This document shows positions 32,929 to 41,137 of a DNA stretch of 51,211 nucleotides, in pieces. Below the pieces are notes generated by a model, which was not told the DNA's origin, did no database searches, and saw nothing but the letters and a program-made list of their open reading frames with translations. A program made the position numbers and the translations under genes. The stretch spans positions 1 to 51,211 of the forward strand of contig JAKQIZ010000005.1 in assembly GCA_029561465.1 (NCBI GenBank). The letters run 5' to 3'. Source of the stretch: Deltaproteobacteria bacterium. Lineage in GTDB: Bacteria; Desulfobacterota; Syntrophia; Syntrophales; UBA8958. Within the stretch, counting starts at the first letter, position 1, and each line of letters opens with the position of its first letter.

Positions 32929-33615
32929 TCAGAGCAATGACAGCAGGATCCGGACAAGATCCTCCGGGGCCGTCTGCATTGGGTGGTGTCCCGTGGCGAG
33001 CTCAAAGAACGGCCAACCGTCCGCCCGTACCCGGGCGGCGACGCCGATGATTCCCTGGTGCTGGGGACCGGCGCCGCTTTTATCCGTGCAGTAGATATAT
33101 GCCTGAGGAATAGCCCGGGCCTGGGGATTGTTCCGGGTCAGCGCCTGGAACATCGTGCGGGCGGGGTGATCGACAAAACGGGGGTCGCCCCGGGGTTTCG
33201 GGGGCGGATAGCGCCAGCCCTCTCCCCGGGCCTCGATGTAGGCGGCGAGAAGCTCGGCTGTATCATGGGGATACAGGTCTTTTACGGCCTGGCCGTCCTC
33301 CGGGATCAGGGCATCAAGATAGATCAGCCTCCGGATACGCTCGGGCATCCTTTCCGCCACGCCGGCAATAACGGCGCCGCCGTAACTGTGACCGACCAGA
33401 ATGATATCGTGGAGGTCTTCGAATTTGAACACGTTGACGATATCGGTTATGTGGGTGTCCAGATCGATGTCCGGCCGTAACAGGTGGGACCTCTCCCCCA
33501 GCCCCGTCAGGGTGGGGGTATATACTGTATGTCCCTGCCGGCGCAGCATCTCCGGCACCGGCGACCAGATCCAGCCCCCGGCGGTTGCCCCGTGGACAAG
33601 AACATAAGCAGCCAT
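32929..33615 (-). CDS. Alpha/beta hydrolase (salicylate-esterase-like)
   Basis: 228 residues, single-domain alpha/beta hydrolase. N-terminal oxyanion motif VHGATAGGWIW (7-17), nucleophile elbow GHSYGGA (about 75-81), Asp on YLDALIPEDG, and catalytic His in the closing ATGHHPMQTAPEDL. The pattern matches the hydroxynitrile-lyase/methylesterase subfamily, where Ser-His-Asp hydrolyses small esters or C-C bonds. GAGGG precedes ATG 33615. 32 nt after the MBL-fold gene, so they may form a two-gene unit. Natural substrate unknown. Confidence 0.9.
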   Translation of the reverse strand: MAAYVLVHGATAGGWIWSPVPEMLRRQGHTVYTPTLTGLGERSHLLRPDIDLDTHITDIVNVFKFEDLHDIILVGHSYGGAVIAGVAERMPERIRRLIYLDALIPEDGQAVKDLYPHDTAELLAAYIEARGEGWRYPPPKPRGDPRFVDHPARTMFQALTRNNPQARAIPQAYIYCTDKSGAGPQHQGIIGVAARVRADGWPFFELATGHHPMQTAPEDLVRILLSLL

Positions 33616-33647
33616 AAGCGATCAACCCTCTCTCTCTTTACCGGCCG

Positions 33648-34454
33648 TCAATGAGACATCTTCAGGACCGAGCGGATCAGGTTGGCCGTGGTGTATTGGC
33701 CGTCGGTCATCTGTGCGAACAGGTGCTCGCCGCCGAACAGCTCCACCACGATTTCCGTTTCGCTGTGACCCTGCTGCTGAAGGGTCCGGGCCTTACGGGC
33801 CAGATCCCGGAGGTAACGGATGTTCTCTTCCAGGGCGGCACGGCCGTTCTCCACGATCCGCCCCACGGAGGTGAAGAGCACCAACTTATCCGGTGCCGCC
33901 GCCATTATCCTCTCCAGGGAGCGGATCGTTTCGCCCATGTCCTCTTCCGGCCGGATGAACTTCGGCTTCTGACGGGCAAAGATATCACCGGAAAAACACC
34001 AGCCCCGGTTCTTTTCCAGAAGCGCAACGTGGCCGTCGGCATGTCCGGGCGTTGCCATGACCTCGAAGGTGTAAAGGGGAGTGGTAATGACTGCCGGTAC
34101 GGGCAGTACCGGCGAAGGCTCCGGGCGACCCCAGACAAATTCCTGATACGGGTACAGGAACGGTTTGCCGGCGATGATGGAAATGGAGGCCGGCGCGGCA
34201 TACACCGGGACGGAAAAATATTTTTCAATCCTGGCGTTTCCGCCGACATGATCTTCATGAAAGTGGGTGTTGACCACCATGGCCAGTTTTTTACCTGCGA
34301 GAAATTCCACAAGTTCCGCGGCGGTGTGAGCGCATCCCGTATCGACGAGGAGTCCGTCCACGAGGTAGGCGGCGACCCAGTACAGGGCCTTGCCTTCCCA
34401 TTCGCGACTCATTCTTATCTGAATTACGTCTTCATATTCCTTTATTTCCAGCAT
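33648..34454 (-). CDS. MBL-fold metallo-hydrolase
   Basis: 268 residues. Metallo-beta-lactamase fold with dinuclear site: VDTGCAHT, NTHFHEDHVGGN (HxHxDH, about 64-71), TPGHADGHV and FSGDIFARQKPKF (Asp). A C-terminal helical segment (LARKARTLQQQGHSETEIVVELFGG) is like that of lactonase/quorum-type or glyoxalase-type members. ATG 34454 follows AAAAGGAT; reading from further upstream would add 33 residues without a site. Substrate unknown; it probably acts with the hydrolase encoded 32 nt downstream. Confidence 0.9.
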   Translation of the reverse strand: MLEIKEYEDVIQIRMSREWEGKALYWVAAYLVDGLLVDTGCAHTAAELVEFLAGKKLAMVVNTHFHEDHVGGNARIEKYFSVPVYAAPASISIIAGKPFLYPYQEFVWGRPEPSPVLPVPAVITTPLYTFEVMATPGHADGHVALLEKNRGWCFSGDIFARQKPKFIRPEEDMGETIRSLERIMAAAPDKLVLFTSVGRIVENGRAALEENIRYLRDLARKARTLQQQGHSETEIVVELFGGEHLFAQMTDGQYTTANLIRSVLKMSH

Positions 34455-34837
34455 GTTGTATCCTTTTGGGGATAGGTTCTCCACCTCCGCACCTGACCGC
34501 GGCGCCTCACTGGCCGGGAAGGACCATGCGACGGGGCGGGTAAGGACGACCATTCGTTTCCCGCCGTCGCGGAACTCCGAAAAATTAGCCGATTACCCGC
34601 CGGGTGTCAAGGGTCGATAGGGCGGCAAGGGCGGAAAAGTATTGACATGGAGGCGAGTTTTCATTAAAACCAACTTCCCGTTGGGCCTTGCTTGAGAGAA
34701 GCTTTGGCGATAGAACAAGACACCCGCCGCGGGGATGAAGGAAAGGTCGAAGCGGAGCGGGGCGACACTCCAGATGGGCGGGCGCCGGCCGCCCCGGCCG
34801 TGAGCCGGGACGGGACCAATAATCCAAGGAGAAACCA
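34455..34837. other. Divergent intergenic region with nitronate monooxygenase promoter
   Basis: 383 bp between the MBL-fold gene and the nitronate monooxygenase gene. It contains the promoter at 34642-34670 and otherwise no feature I can support; its right part is GC-rich and probably transcribed as a leader. Confidence 0.5.
34642..34670 (+). promoter_or_regulatory. Sigma-70-type promoter of the nitronate monooxygenase operon
   Basis: TTGACA (34642-34647), 17 bp, TAAAAC (34665-34670): perfect -35, 4 of 6 at -10. It would give a leader of about 160 nt before ATG 34838. Confidence 0.6.
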
Positions 34838-35827
34838 ATGCTTTTTAAAACCGCCATTACCGAGATGTTCGGCATTGAATATCCCGTCATCTGCGGGGCC
34901 ATGATGTGGCTCTGCAAGCCCCGGTTCTGCGCCGCCGTCTCTAACGCCGGTGGAATGGGAAACCTGACGGCGGGCAATTACGAAACCGAGGAAGAATTCC
35001 GCGCCGCCATCGCCGAGACGAGGCGCCTTACCGACAAGCCCTTTATGGTCAACATTACCCTCCTGCCGTCCGTGCGGATCACCCCGGAGCATCACAAGAT
35101 GTACATCCGGGTCTGCACCGAGGAACGGGTCAGCGGCATCGAGTTTTCCGGGACGCCGGTGGACAAGGTGGCCGGCATGGCCGCCATCGAGGATCTCAAG
35201 CGGGCGGGGGTGAAGCTCTTTCACAAGGTCGGTTCGGTCCGCCACGCCCTCCATGCCGAAAAGGTGGGCTATGACGGGATCTACGCCGCGGGAATCGAAG
35301 AGGGCGGCCATCCCCTGGATGACGATGTGACCACCATGGTCCTCACGCCCCGGATTGTCGATTCGGTCCGAATCCCGGTGGTAACCGTGGGCGGTGTCGC
35401 CGACGGCCGGGCCCTGGCAGCCGCCCTGGTGCTGGGAGCCCAGGGGGTCATGATGGCCAGCCGGTTCGTGGCCACCCGGGAATGCGAGGTTCACGAGAAT
35501 ATCAAACAGGAACTGGTCCGTCGGCAGGAAAACGAGACGGTCATTTATGGAAAGTCTCTGGGCCTCCAGGGCCGGGGACTGAAAACCAAGGTCCTGGAAG
35601 AGGTGTGCGCCATCGAGAAGCGGGGTGGGGGTTTTGCCGAACTGATTCCCCTCCTTTCCGGCCAGAGGGTCAAGGAGGCCTGGGAAACCGGAGATGTGGA
35701 CTATGCGCCGCTCATGGTCGGCCAGTCCATCGGCTTCATCAATGATATCCCCACCTGCCGGGAACTTCTCGAACGCATGGGGCGCGAGGCGGCGGCATGC
35801 CTGGACCGGGCGAAGAAATCGCTCTAG
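34838..35827 (+). CDS. Nitronate monooxygenase / 2-nitropropane dioxygenase-family FMN protein
   Basis: 329 residues, FMN-binding TIM barrel. The start ITEMFGIEYPVICGAMM, VSNAGGMGNL, YAAGIEEGGHPL with the active-site His (about 158), and VTVGGVADGRALAAALVLGAQGVMMASRF, the phosphate-binding end, define the family. Members oxidise nitroalkanes, but many are enoyl-reductase relatives; in an anaerobe the role may be reduction or detoxification. AAGGAGAAACC precedes the start. It is followed by a 59-residue gene and tatD on the same strand with 18 and 8 nt gaps, indicating one operon. Confidence 0.9.
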   Translation: MLFKTAITEMFGIEYPVICGAMMWLCKPRFCAAVSNAGGMGNLTAGNYETEEEFRAAIAETRRLTDKPFMVNITLLPSVRITPEHHKMYIRVCTEERVSGIEFSGTPVDKVAGMAAIEDLKRAGVKLFHKVGSVRHALHAEKVGYDGIYAAGIEEGGHPLDDDVTTMVLTPRIVDSVRIPVVTVGGVADGRALAAALVLGAQGVMMASRFVATRECEVHENIKQELVRRQENETVIYGKSLGLQGRGLKTKVLEEVCAIEKRGGGFAELIPLLSGQRVKEAWETGDVDYAPLMVGQSIGFINDIPTCRELLERMGREAAACLDRAKKSL

Positions 35828-35845
35828 GAGAGTTGAGATAAAAAA

Positions 35846-36025
35846 ATGGCGAAACAGATTTACGAAGGCAGCATGGACAAGCGGATCCTGCAGATGAAGA
35901 TCAGGGCTGGGGAGTTGAAGGAGGAGGACCTGCGGGAGAATTTGAAGAACCTTCCCGATGTAGCCGCCAATGCGGAACCATTGACCACGGTGATGGAGAG
36001 GCAGGACGACGGCGGTGCTTCCTGA
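35846..36025 (+). CDS. Small acidic/helical conserved-type protein, 59 aa
   Basis: ATG 35846 to TGA 36023-36025; the residues begin MAKQIYEGSMDKRILQ. GGAGAG lies 14-19 nt upstream in CTCTAGGAGAGTTGAG. Length and codon use resemble the neighbours (GAGGAGGACCTGCGG...). I know no domain; a helical, charged protein with a KxxEEDLRENL segment (about 25-35). It lies between the nitronate monooxygenase and tatD genes, 18 and 8 nt from them, so it is probably made with them. Too short to be assigned a role. Confidence 0.65.
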   Translation: MAKQIYEGSMDKRILQMKIRAGELKEEDLRENLKNLPDVAANAEPLTTVMERQDDGGAS

Positions 36026-36033
36026 TCAAGAGC

Positions 36034-36816
36034 ATGTTCATCGACTCCCACGCCCATCTGGAAATGAGAGAGTTCGACCGGGATCGGGAGGAGGTTATCC
36101 TGCGGGCTGCGGCGGCCGGGGTCGATTACATCGTTACGGTGGGTACAACGCTCCGGGAGTGCCGCAAGGCGGTGGAGATCGCCCGAAGACATCCCGCCGT
36201 CTATGCGGCGGTCGGCATCCATCCCCATGACGCCAAAGAGATCGACCATAATACCTACGACGTATTGAAAACACTGGCCGGTGATGAAGCGGTGGTGGCA
36301 TATGGGGAAATCGGCCTGGATTTTTTCCGCAATCTGACCCCGCCGGAGATCCAGCGGCGGCGCTTCGCGGAGCAACTGGAGGTGGCGGCGGACCTGGGCC
36401 TGCCCGTAATCATCCACGACCGGGAAGCCCACGGGGAGACCGTCGCGACCCTGAAGGCATGGCGAGGGCGGACGGGGGGCGTGATCCACTGTTTCTCCGG
36501 AGATACAGCCATGGCCATGACCTGTGTGGAGATGGGTTTCCATATCTCCATTGCCGGCCCCGTGACCTATGCCAAGTCGGAGCGGTTGTGGGAGGTGGTA
36601 CGGCAGGTGCCGCTGGAGCGAATGTTGATCGAAACGGACGCCCCCTACCTTACCCCCCATCCGCGGCGCGGCCGGCGCAACGAACCGGCCTGTGTAGTCT
36701 TGACGGCCCAAAAGGTGGCGGAACTCAAAGGTGTTTCCCGCGATAAGGTGGGCCGGGAGACGTCGCGCAACGCCATGCTGCTCTTCGATATTCCCAGGAA
36801 GGCAAAGGAATCATGA
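36034..36816 (+). CDS. tatD: TatD-family metal-dependent hydrolase (DNase)
   Basis: 260 residues, the typical length. TatD-type amidohydrolase barrel. Motifs: FIDSHAHLEM (HxH, 6-8), AVGIHPHDA, YGEIGLDFFRN (Glu), IIHDREAH (His), GVIHCFSGD (His), IETDAPYLTPHPRRGRRNEP (Asp and the family-closing segment). Two divalent metals are expected. It degrades DNA or acts as a quality-control 3'-exonuclease. Its stop overlaps the start of the next gene by 4 nt (ATGA). Confidence 0.95.
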   Translation: MFIDSHAHLEMREFDRDREEVILRAAAAGVDYIVTVGTTLRECRKAVEIARRHPAVYAAVGIHPHDAKEIDHNTYDVLKTLAGDEAVVAYGEIGLDFFRNLTPPEIQRRRFAEQLEVAADLGLPVIIHDREAHGETVATLKAWRGRTGGVIHCFSGDTAMAMTCVEMGFHISIAGPVTYAKSERLWEVVRQVPLERMLIETDAPYLTPHPRRGRRNEPACVVLTAQKVAELKGVSRDKVGRETSRNAMLLFDIPRKAKES

Positions 36817-37703
36817 CCGGCGAACTCCTCTATTTTGCCTACGGTTCCAATTTGAATCGGGATGATCTGGCCAAATGGTGCCAGGAGCACAGGTTCGACT
36901 ATCCCCTGGGGGAGAAGGTGGCCAACGCCTATCTTCCCGATGCCCGTCTGATCGCCAATTACTATTCCCACTTTCGCCGGGGCGGCATCCTGAACATCAA
37001 ATACCAGCTCGGGCAGGTGACGCCGGGGGCGCTTTTCCGGGTCCTTCCCGGCTGCTGGAACGTTCTGGACATCAAGGGCGACACGGAGAATATGTACAAG
37101 CACCTTAATATCGTCGCCCTTACCGACGACGGCCGGGAGCATGTCGCCGTCGCCTATCAGATCGATGCCTCGAAAACCTCCCCGGTCTTCGTCCCCCTCC
37201 ATCCCGATTATCGCCGCATCGTCCGGGAAGGGATGGCCGCCCATGGGATCGATGCGGACGTCTTCACCGTAGTGGCGGAAGGACGAGACCCGGACTATCC
37301 GATCAAACACATCTTCGTTTACGGCACCCTGATGAGCGAAGGACCCCGGCATTATCTCCTGGCGGCATGGGCCGATCTCGAATCCCGCTTGCCCGCCCGG
37401 GTCCACGGGCTCCTTTACAACAGTTGGAAGGGGTTTCCCTGTATGATCCCCGATGTAACGGGACGGTCCCACGTGGTCGGCGAGATCTACACCCTGACGG
37501 ATCTGAAAAAGGCCTTCGAAATACTCGACATCGTGGAAACGGCCAAACGCTATGCCGCCACCGGGACCTTCTTCCGCCGGGCGATCATCGAGGTGACCCG
37601 GGAGGACGGCTCGAAATGCCCCGCCTGGACATATTTCGTGGACATGAGTGTCGAAGGGATGCCCCGCATCCCCTCGGGAAGTTGGCGGACCGTCATCGCC
37701 TAA
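36813..37703 (+). CDS. Tandem gamma-glutamylcyclotransferase-like protein
   Basis: 296 residues, about twice the usual GGCT length. Two GGCT/AIG2 folds in a row: the first starts at LYFAYGSNLNRDDL (about 6-19), the second at IFVYGTLMSEGPRHYLL (about 169-185). The catalytic Glu of GGCT enzymes follows an L-D motif. By eye it is kept in the second half (EILDIVETAKRY) but changed in the first (NVLDIKGDTENMY), so only the C-terminal copy may be active. Family enzymes release 5-oxoproline from gamma-glutamyl compounds such as glutathione. The first copy may bind substrate or serve the dimer. Last gene before the thiamine promoter. Confidence 0.82.
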   Translation: MTGELLYFAYGSNLNRDDLAKWCQEHRFDYPLGEKVANAYLPDARLIANYYSHFRRGGILNIKYQLGQVTPGALFRVLPGCWNVLDIKGDTENMYKHLNIVALTDDGREHVAVAYQIDASKTSPVFVPLHPDYRRIVREGMAAHGIDADVFTVVAEGRDPDYPIKHIFVYGTLMSEGPRHYLLAAWADLESRLPARVHGLLYNSWKGFPCMIPDVTGRSHVVGEIYTLTDLKKAFEILDIVETAKRYAATGTFFRRAIIEVTREDGSKCPAWTYFVDMSVEGMPRIPSGSWRTVIA

Positions 37704-37710
37704 ATAATCC

Positions 37711-37739
37711 TTGCATTTCCCGGCATGAATTTGTAAAGT
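37711..37739 (+). promoter_or_regulatory. Promoter candidate for the thiamine transcript
   Basis: TTGCAT (37711-37716), 17 bp, TAAAGT (37734-37739). The -35 is weak, the -10 matches 4 of 6. It lies about 65 bp upstream of the riboswitch; a hairpin GACCCCG/CGGGGTC (37747-37753 with 37788-37794) lies between. Confidence 0.45.
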
Positions 37740-37804
37740 TCCCGTAGACCCCGTGAAACGGCGGCGGATGCAGCGCCCGCCTCCTTCCGGGGTCGTCAGA
37801 TACA

Positions 37805-37898
37805 TATTCGACAGGGGCGCCGGTACGGCTGAGAAGCTACCCTTTGAACCTGACCTGGGTAATGCCAGCGTAGGGAGTGGCAGCAGAACGAACGAATT
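37805..37898 (+). ncRNA. TPP riboswitch (THI element)
   Basis: Holds the diagnostic core: ACAGGGGCGCC, GGCTGAGA, TACCCTTTGAACCTGA, CTGGGTAATGCCAGCG, TAGGGA. A closing helix ATTCG/CGAAT (37805-37809 with 37893-37897) is available. It senses thiamine pyrophosphate. The expression platform is the terminator at 37903-37940. The genes it controls are thiamine pyrophosphokinase, thiD and probably thiC. Confidence 0.95.
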
Positions 37899-37902
37899 TT
37901 TG

Positions 37903-37940
37903 TGGGGCCGTCTCCCATCCCGGGGCGGCCCCATTGTTTT
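37903..37940 (+). terminator. Riboswitch terminator
   Basis: TGGGGCCG (37903-37910), a 15-nt loop, CGGCCCCA (37926-37933), then TTGTTTT. Placed right after the THI element, it would form when TPP is bound and end transcription ahead of the thiamine genes. Confidence 0.8.
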
Positions 37941-38054
37941 GCCGCCGGCGTCGGCAGGCACGGGGAGCGTCCGATGACCCGCGACGGGGTGAAAAGAGAT
38001 ACGGCCGCCCTTGCCCGGGCGACCGGGAACGAACGTCGGAAAGGAAGAGGCGCG

Positions 38055-38723
38055 ATGCCCGGTGACGGGAAAAAAAGGATTGCCGTCCTGGCGGGTTCCC
38101 CGATCGGAGATCTGGAATGGCTTCGACGGGAATTGGCTGCCGCCGCTCCGGAAGCCGTTCTGTGCGCCGACGGCGGCGCCCGTTATGCCCGGCTCCTTGG
38201 GGTGGTTCCCGATCTGATCGTCGGTGATCTGGATTCCCTTACGGAAGAGCTGCAGCGCGCCTTTCGGGATGAGGGGGTCGCCATGGACGTCTATCCCGCC
38301 GGGAAGGATGAGACGGACACCCAGTTGGCCCTGGAGCGGGCCCTGGCGATGGGGGCCGGGGAGATTCTGGTTTTCGGCGCCCTGGGAAACCGCCTGGACC
38401 ACACCCTGGCCAATATCGGCCTGCTTCTCCTGGGGAGGAATAGGGGAGCGGCGGTTATCCTCCGGGATGAGTCCTGCGATGTCTTCGCAGTGACCGGAGA
38501 GTCCGTGATCCGGGGTGAGGCGGGGCAGACCGTTTCCGTCTTCCCCTTGGACGGTGATGCCGCGGGGATCGACCTTGCCGGTTTCGAATACCCCCTGGAC
38601 GGCGCCGCCATGACCCTATCCCGCCCCTACGGGATCAGCAACCGCCTGGCCGCGCCGACGGGGCGCATCAGGGTCGGGGAAGGCTGTCTTTTGGTTATCC
38701 ATTATCGGCGCGCCGTGGCTTAG
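38055..38723 (+). CDS. thiN: Thiamine pyrophosphokinase
   Basis: 222 residues from ATG 38055. Converts thiamine and ATP to TPP directly. Motifs: [41 protein letters not shown] (the ADG and GDLDS motifs that hold ATP and metal), [17 protein letters not shown] (the DETD acid pair), [18 protein letters not shown], and the C-terminal TPK domain with [22 protein letters not shown] sits before ATG 38055, which matches the family start; upstream ATGs (37974 and earlier) fall in or near the terminator. It follows the TPP riboswitch. That a kinase is first in the operon rather than thiC is less usual. Confidence 0.93.
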   Translation: MPGDGKKRIAVLAGSPIGDLEWLRRELAAAAPEAVLCADGGARYARLLGVVPDLIVGDLDSLTEELQRAFRDEGVAMDVYPAGKDETDTQLALERALAMGAGEILVFGALGNRLDHTLANIGLLLLGRNRGAAVILRDESCDVFAVTGESVIRGEAGQTVSVFPLDGDAAGIDLAGFEYPLDGAAMTLSRPYGISNRLAAPTGRIRVGEGCLLVIHYRRAVA

Positions 38724-38759
38724 TCCGGTGCGGGGCCGGACAGAACAAAGGAGATCGTT

Positions 38760-39572
38760 TTGAAGGGGATTAAGAGGATATTGACCATCGCCGGTTCCGA
38801 TTCCGGCGGCGGCGCCGGCATCCAGGCGGATCTGAAGACCATCACCGTTTTGGGGGGCTTCGGGATGAGCGTCATTACGGCCCTGACGGCCCAGAACACC
38901 CTGGGGGTCCATGCCGTTCACGAGGTGCCGGTGGAATTCATCGCCGCCCAGTTCGACGCCGTGGTCTCGGATATCGGTGTGGACGCCGCCAAAACCGGGA
39001 TGCTTTCCTCGGCGGCCGTCGTGGAGGTGGTGGTGGAAAAAATCGGACAATACGGGATCAATAAGCTCGTCGTCGATCCCGTCATGACGGCCAAGGGCGG
39101 GGCGACGCTCATGGAACCCGGCGCCCGGAAGGCGGTGATGGCGAAACTGCTGCCCCTGGCCCTGGTGGTGACGCCGAATATCCCCGAGGCGGAGATCCTC
39201 ACCGACGTCATCATCGCTTCCGTCTCGGACATGAAGGCCGCGGCCCGAATCATCCACGAGCTGGGGGCGCAAAACGTGATCGTCAAAGGCGGCCATCTCA
39301 TAGGCGCCGCGGCGGATGTCCTGTATGACGGCCATGATTTTTACGAGTTTCCCTTTGTACGGGTCGCGACGAAGGACACCCACGGGACTGGCTGCACCTT
39401 TTCCGCGGCCCTGGCGACGGCCCTGGCCCAGGGCCGGTCCGTCCGGGAGGCCATGGCCGCCGTCGAGGATTATATGGCTGCCGTCATCGGAAACTCCCTG
39501 CGCCTCGGGGCGGGTCACGGACCTGTGAACCATTGGGTGTGTCCGGCACCGTCCGGCGGGACGGAAAGATGA
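38760..39572 (+). CDS. thiD: Hydroxymethylpyrimidine (phosphate) kinase
   Basis: 270 residues. Phosphorylates HMP and HMP-P for thiamine synthesis. Ribokinase-like fold: [21 protein letters not shown] (substrate end), [30 protein letters not shown] and the anion hole [20 protein letters not shown] near 220-240. The start is TTG 38760, with AAAGGAG seven nt upstream. It is 36 nt after thiN. ThiE is not fused and not present here; repeat copy C separates it from thiC. Confidence 0.95.
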   Translation: MKGIKRILTIAGSDSGGGAGIQADLKTITVLGGFGMSVITALTAQNTLGVHAVHEVPVEFIAAQFDAVVSDIGVDAAKTGMLSSAAVVEVVVEKIGQYGINKLVVDPVMTAKGGATLMEPGARKAVMAKLLPLALVVTPNIPEAEILTDVIIASVSDMKAAARIIHELGAQNVIVKGGHLIGAAADVLYDGHDFYEFPFVRVATKDTHGTGCTFSAALATALAQGRSVREAMAAVEDYMAAVIGNSLRLGAGHGPVNHWVCPAPSGGTER

Positions 39573-39584
39573 ACGAGTAAAAAA

Positions 39585-39706
39585 TGACGACATAGTAAAA
39601 AACCCTCATGCCCCGTGGAGCACCACGAAGCATGAAAATGGCATTTTCATACCCAACCCTCCCCTTGAAGGGGAGGGCCATTTGCGACTTTTTTACGATG
39701 TCGTCA
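39585..39706. repeat. Dispersed inverted-repeat element, copy C
   Basis: 122 bp between thiD and thiC. Ends TGACGACATAGTAAAAA and TTTTTTACGATGTCGTCA are mirror copies (one mismatch in the arms). The interior has its own hairpins, GAAAATG/CATTTTC and CCCTCCCCTTGAAGGGGAGGG, and differs from copy B inside, so only the ends are conserved. Confidence 0.78.
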
Positions 39707-39768
39707 AAAATAACACGCGGCCGGAAGGAAAATAGAAAAGTCTGCCCCGGCCGCCGGGAGCGGGAGAC

Positions 39769-41070
39769 ATGACCCAGATAGAACAGGCCCGACAGGGCAT
39801 GATTACGGAAGAGACGACCATTAGCGCGGCGCGGGAGGGCTGCCCTCCCGAGTACATCCGCGCCGGCGTGGCGGCGGGGACCATCGTCGTCATCAGGAAC
39901 AAGGTCCACGGCGCCATTGCGCCCCTGGCCATCGGCAAGGGCCTGCGGACCAAGATCAACGCCAATATCGGTACCTCCAAGGACCGGGCCGATCTGGTGG
40001 ACGAACTGGAAAAGGTGCGGATCTGCGTCGAAGCCGGCGCGGACACCATCATGGACCTCTCCACGGGGGGCGATATCCAGGCGATCCGCCGGGCCATCGT
40101 GGCGGCTTCCCCCCTGGTGATCGGTACCGTCCCCATCTATCAGGCAGCGGCCCGGGTGCTGGCCCGGGGCAAGGCCATCGTGGAGATGACCGCCGAAGAC
40201 ATGTTTGAGGTCATTGAGGAAAACGGCGCGGACGGGGTGGATTTCATCACCGTCCATTGCGGGGTGACCCGGCGGAGCGTGGCGGCGGTGGAGGCCCAGG
40301 GCCGCATTCTGGGCATTGTCAGCCGGGGGGGGTCCATTACGGCCCACTGGATGGAATGCAACGGCGAGGAAAACCCCCTCTATGCCCAGTACGACCGACT
40401 CCTGGATATTGCCCGGAAATATGAAATCGTTCTGAGCCTCGGCGACGGGCTGCGGCCGGGGTGCCTGGCCGATGCCACCGACCGGGGGCAGATCCAGGAG
40501 TTGATCCTCCTGGGAGAGCTGGCCAAAAGGGCCCGGGACCGGGGCGTCCAGGTGATGATCGAAGGGCCCGGGCACGTTCCCCTCACCGATATCGAGAGCA
40601 ACATCCTCCTCCAGAAACGAATCTGCGCCGGTGCCCCTTTCTATGTCCTCGGGCCGTTGCCCACGGACATCGCCCCGGGGTACGATCACCTCACGTCCGC
40701 CATCGGCGGCGCCATCGCCGGGGCGGCCGGGGCCGATTATCTGTGCTATGTCACCCCGGCGGAGCATCTCCGCCTCCCGACCCTGGAGGATGTCCGGGAA
40801 GGGATCATTGCCGCCAGGATCGCCGCCCATATCGCCGACATCGCCAAGGGATTGCCGGGGGCGGCGGAACGGGACAGGCACATGGCGGTGTGTCGGAAGG
40901 AATTCGACTGGCAAGGACAGGTCGAAGCCTCCCTGGACCCGGAACGGACCGGCGCCTTCCTGGAAAAGAGCGCCAGCGCCCGGGATGAAGGATGTACCAT
41001 GTGCGGCGAATTCTGTGCCATCAAGCTGGGCCGGATGGCCAAAGACAGGGCGACCGGGGCGAAATGCTGA
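39769..41070 (+). CDS. thiC: Phosphomethylpyrimidine synthase
   Basis: 433 residues, the shorter anaerobe-type ThiC without the long N-terminal domain. A radical-SAM enzyme that turns aminoimidazole ribotide into HMP-P. Motifs: INANIGTSKDRADL, ADTIMDLSTGGDI, DFITVHCGVT, IVSRGGSI, SLGDGLRPGCLADATDRGQ, MIEGPGHVPL, DYLCYVTPAEHL, and the C-terminal cluster CTMCGEFCAIKLG (Cys-x2-Cys-x3-Cys), placed at about 407-418. The spacing to the last cysteine is one residue shorter than the C-x2-C-x4-C written for plant and enterobacterial enzymes. GGGAG precedes the start. Follows thiD after copy C. Confidence 0.95.
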   Translation: MTQIEQARQGMITEETTISAAREGCPPEYIRAGVAAGTIVVIRNKVHGAIAPLAIGKGLRTKINANIGTSKDRADLVDELEKVRICVEAGADTIMDLSTGGDIQAIRRAIVAASPLVIGTVPIYQAAARVLARGKAIVEMTAEDMFEVIEENGADGVDFITVHCGVTRRSVAAVEAQGRILGIVSRGGSITAHWMECNGEENPLYAQYDRLLDIARKYEIVLSLGDGLRPGCLADATDRGQIQELILLGELAKRARDRGVQVMIEGPGHVPLTDIESNILLQKRICAGAPFYVLGPLPTDIAPGYDHLTSAIGGAIAGAAGADYLCYVTPAEHLRLPTLEDVREGIIAARIAAHIADIAKGLPGAAERDRHMAVCRKEFDWQGQVEASLDPERTGAFLEKSASARDEGCTMCGEFCAIKLGRMAKDRATGAKC

Positions 41071-41137
41071 AGGATGCCTTTGCACGGCCCGCGAAGATCG
41101 CCGCCAGCGGTCGGGTCATGGAAGCGAGGAGGAGAAG

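Noticed and set aside
36645-38402. 585-codon open frame antisense to tatD, the GGCT gene and thiN
   Set aside because: It crosses three real genes and the TPP riboswitch; composition is typical of a shadow frame.
39484-41085. 533-codon open frame antisense to thiC
   Set aside because: ThiC is certain on the + strand; the antisense frame has no domain.
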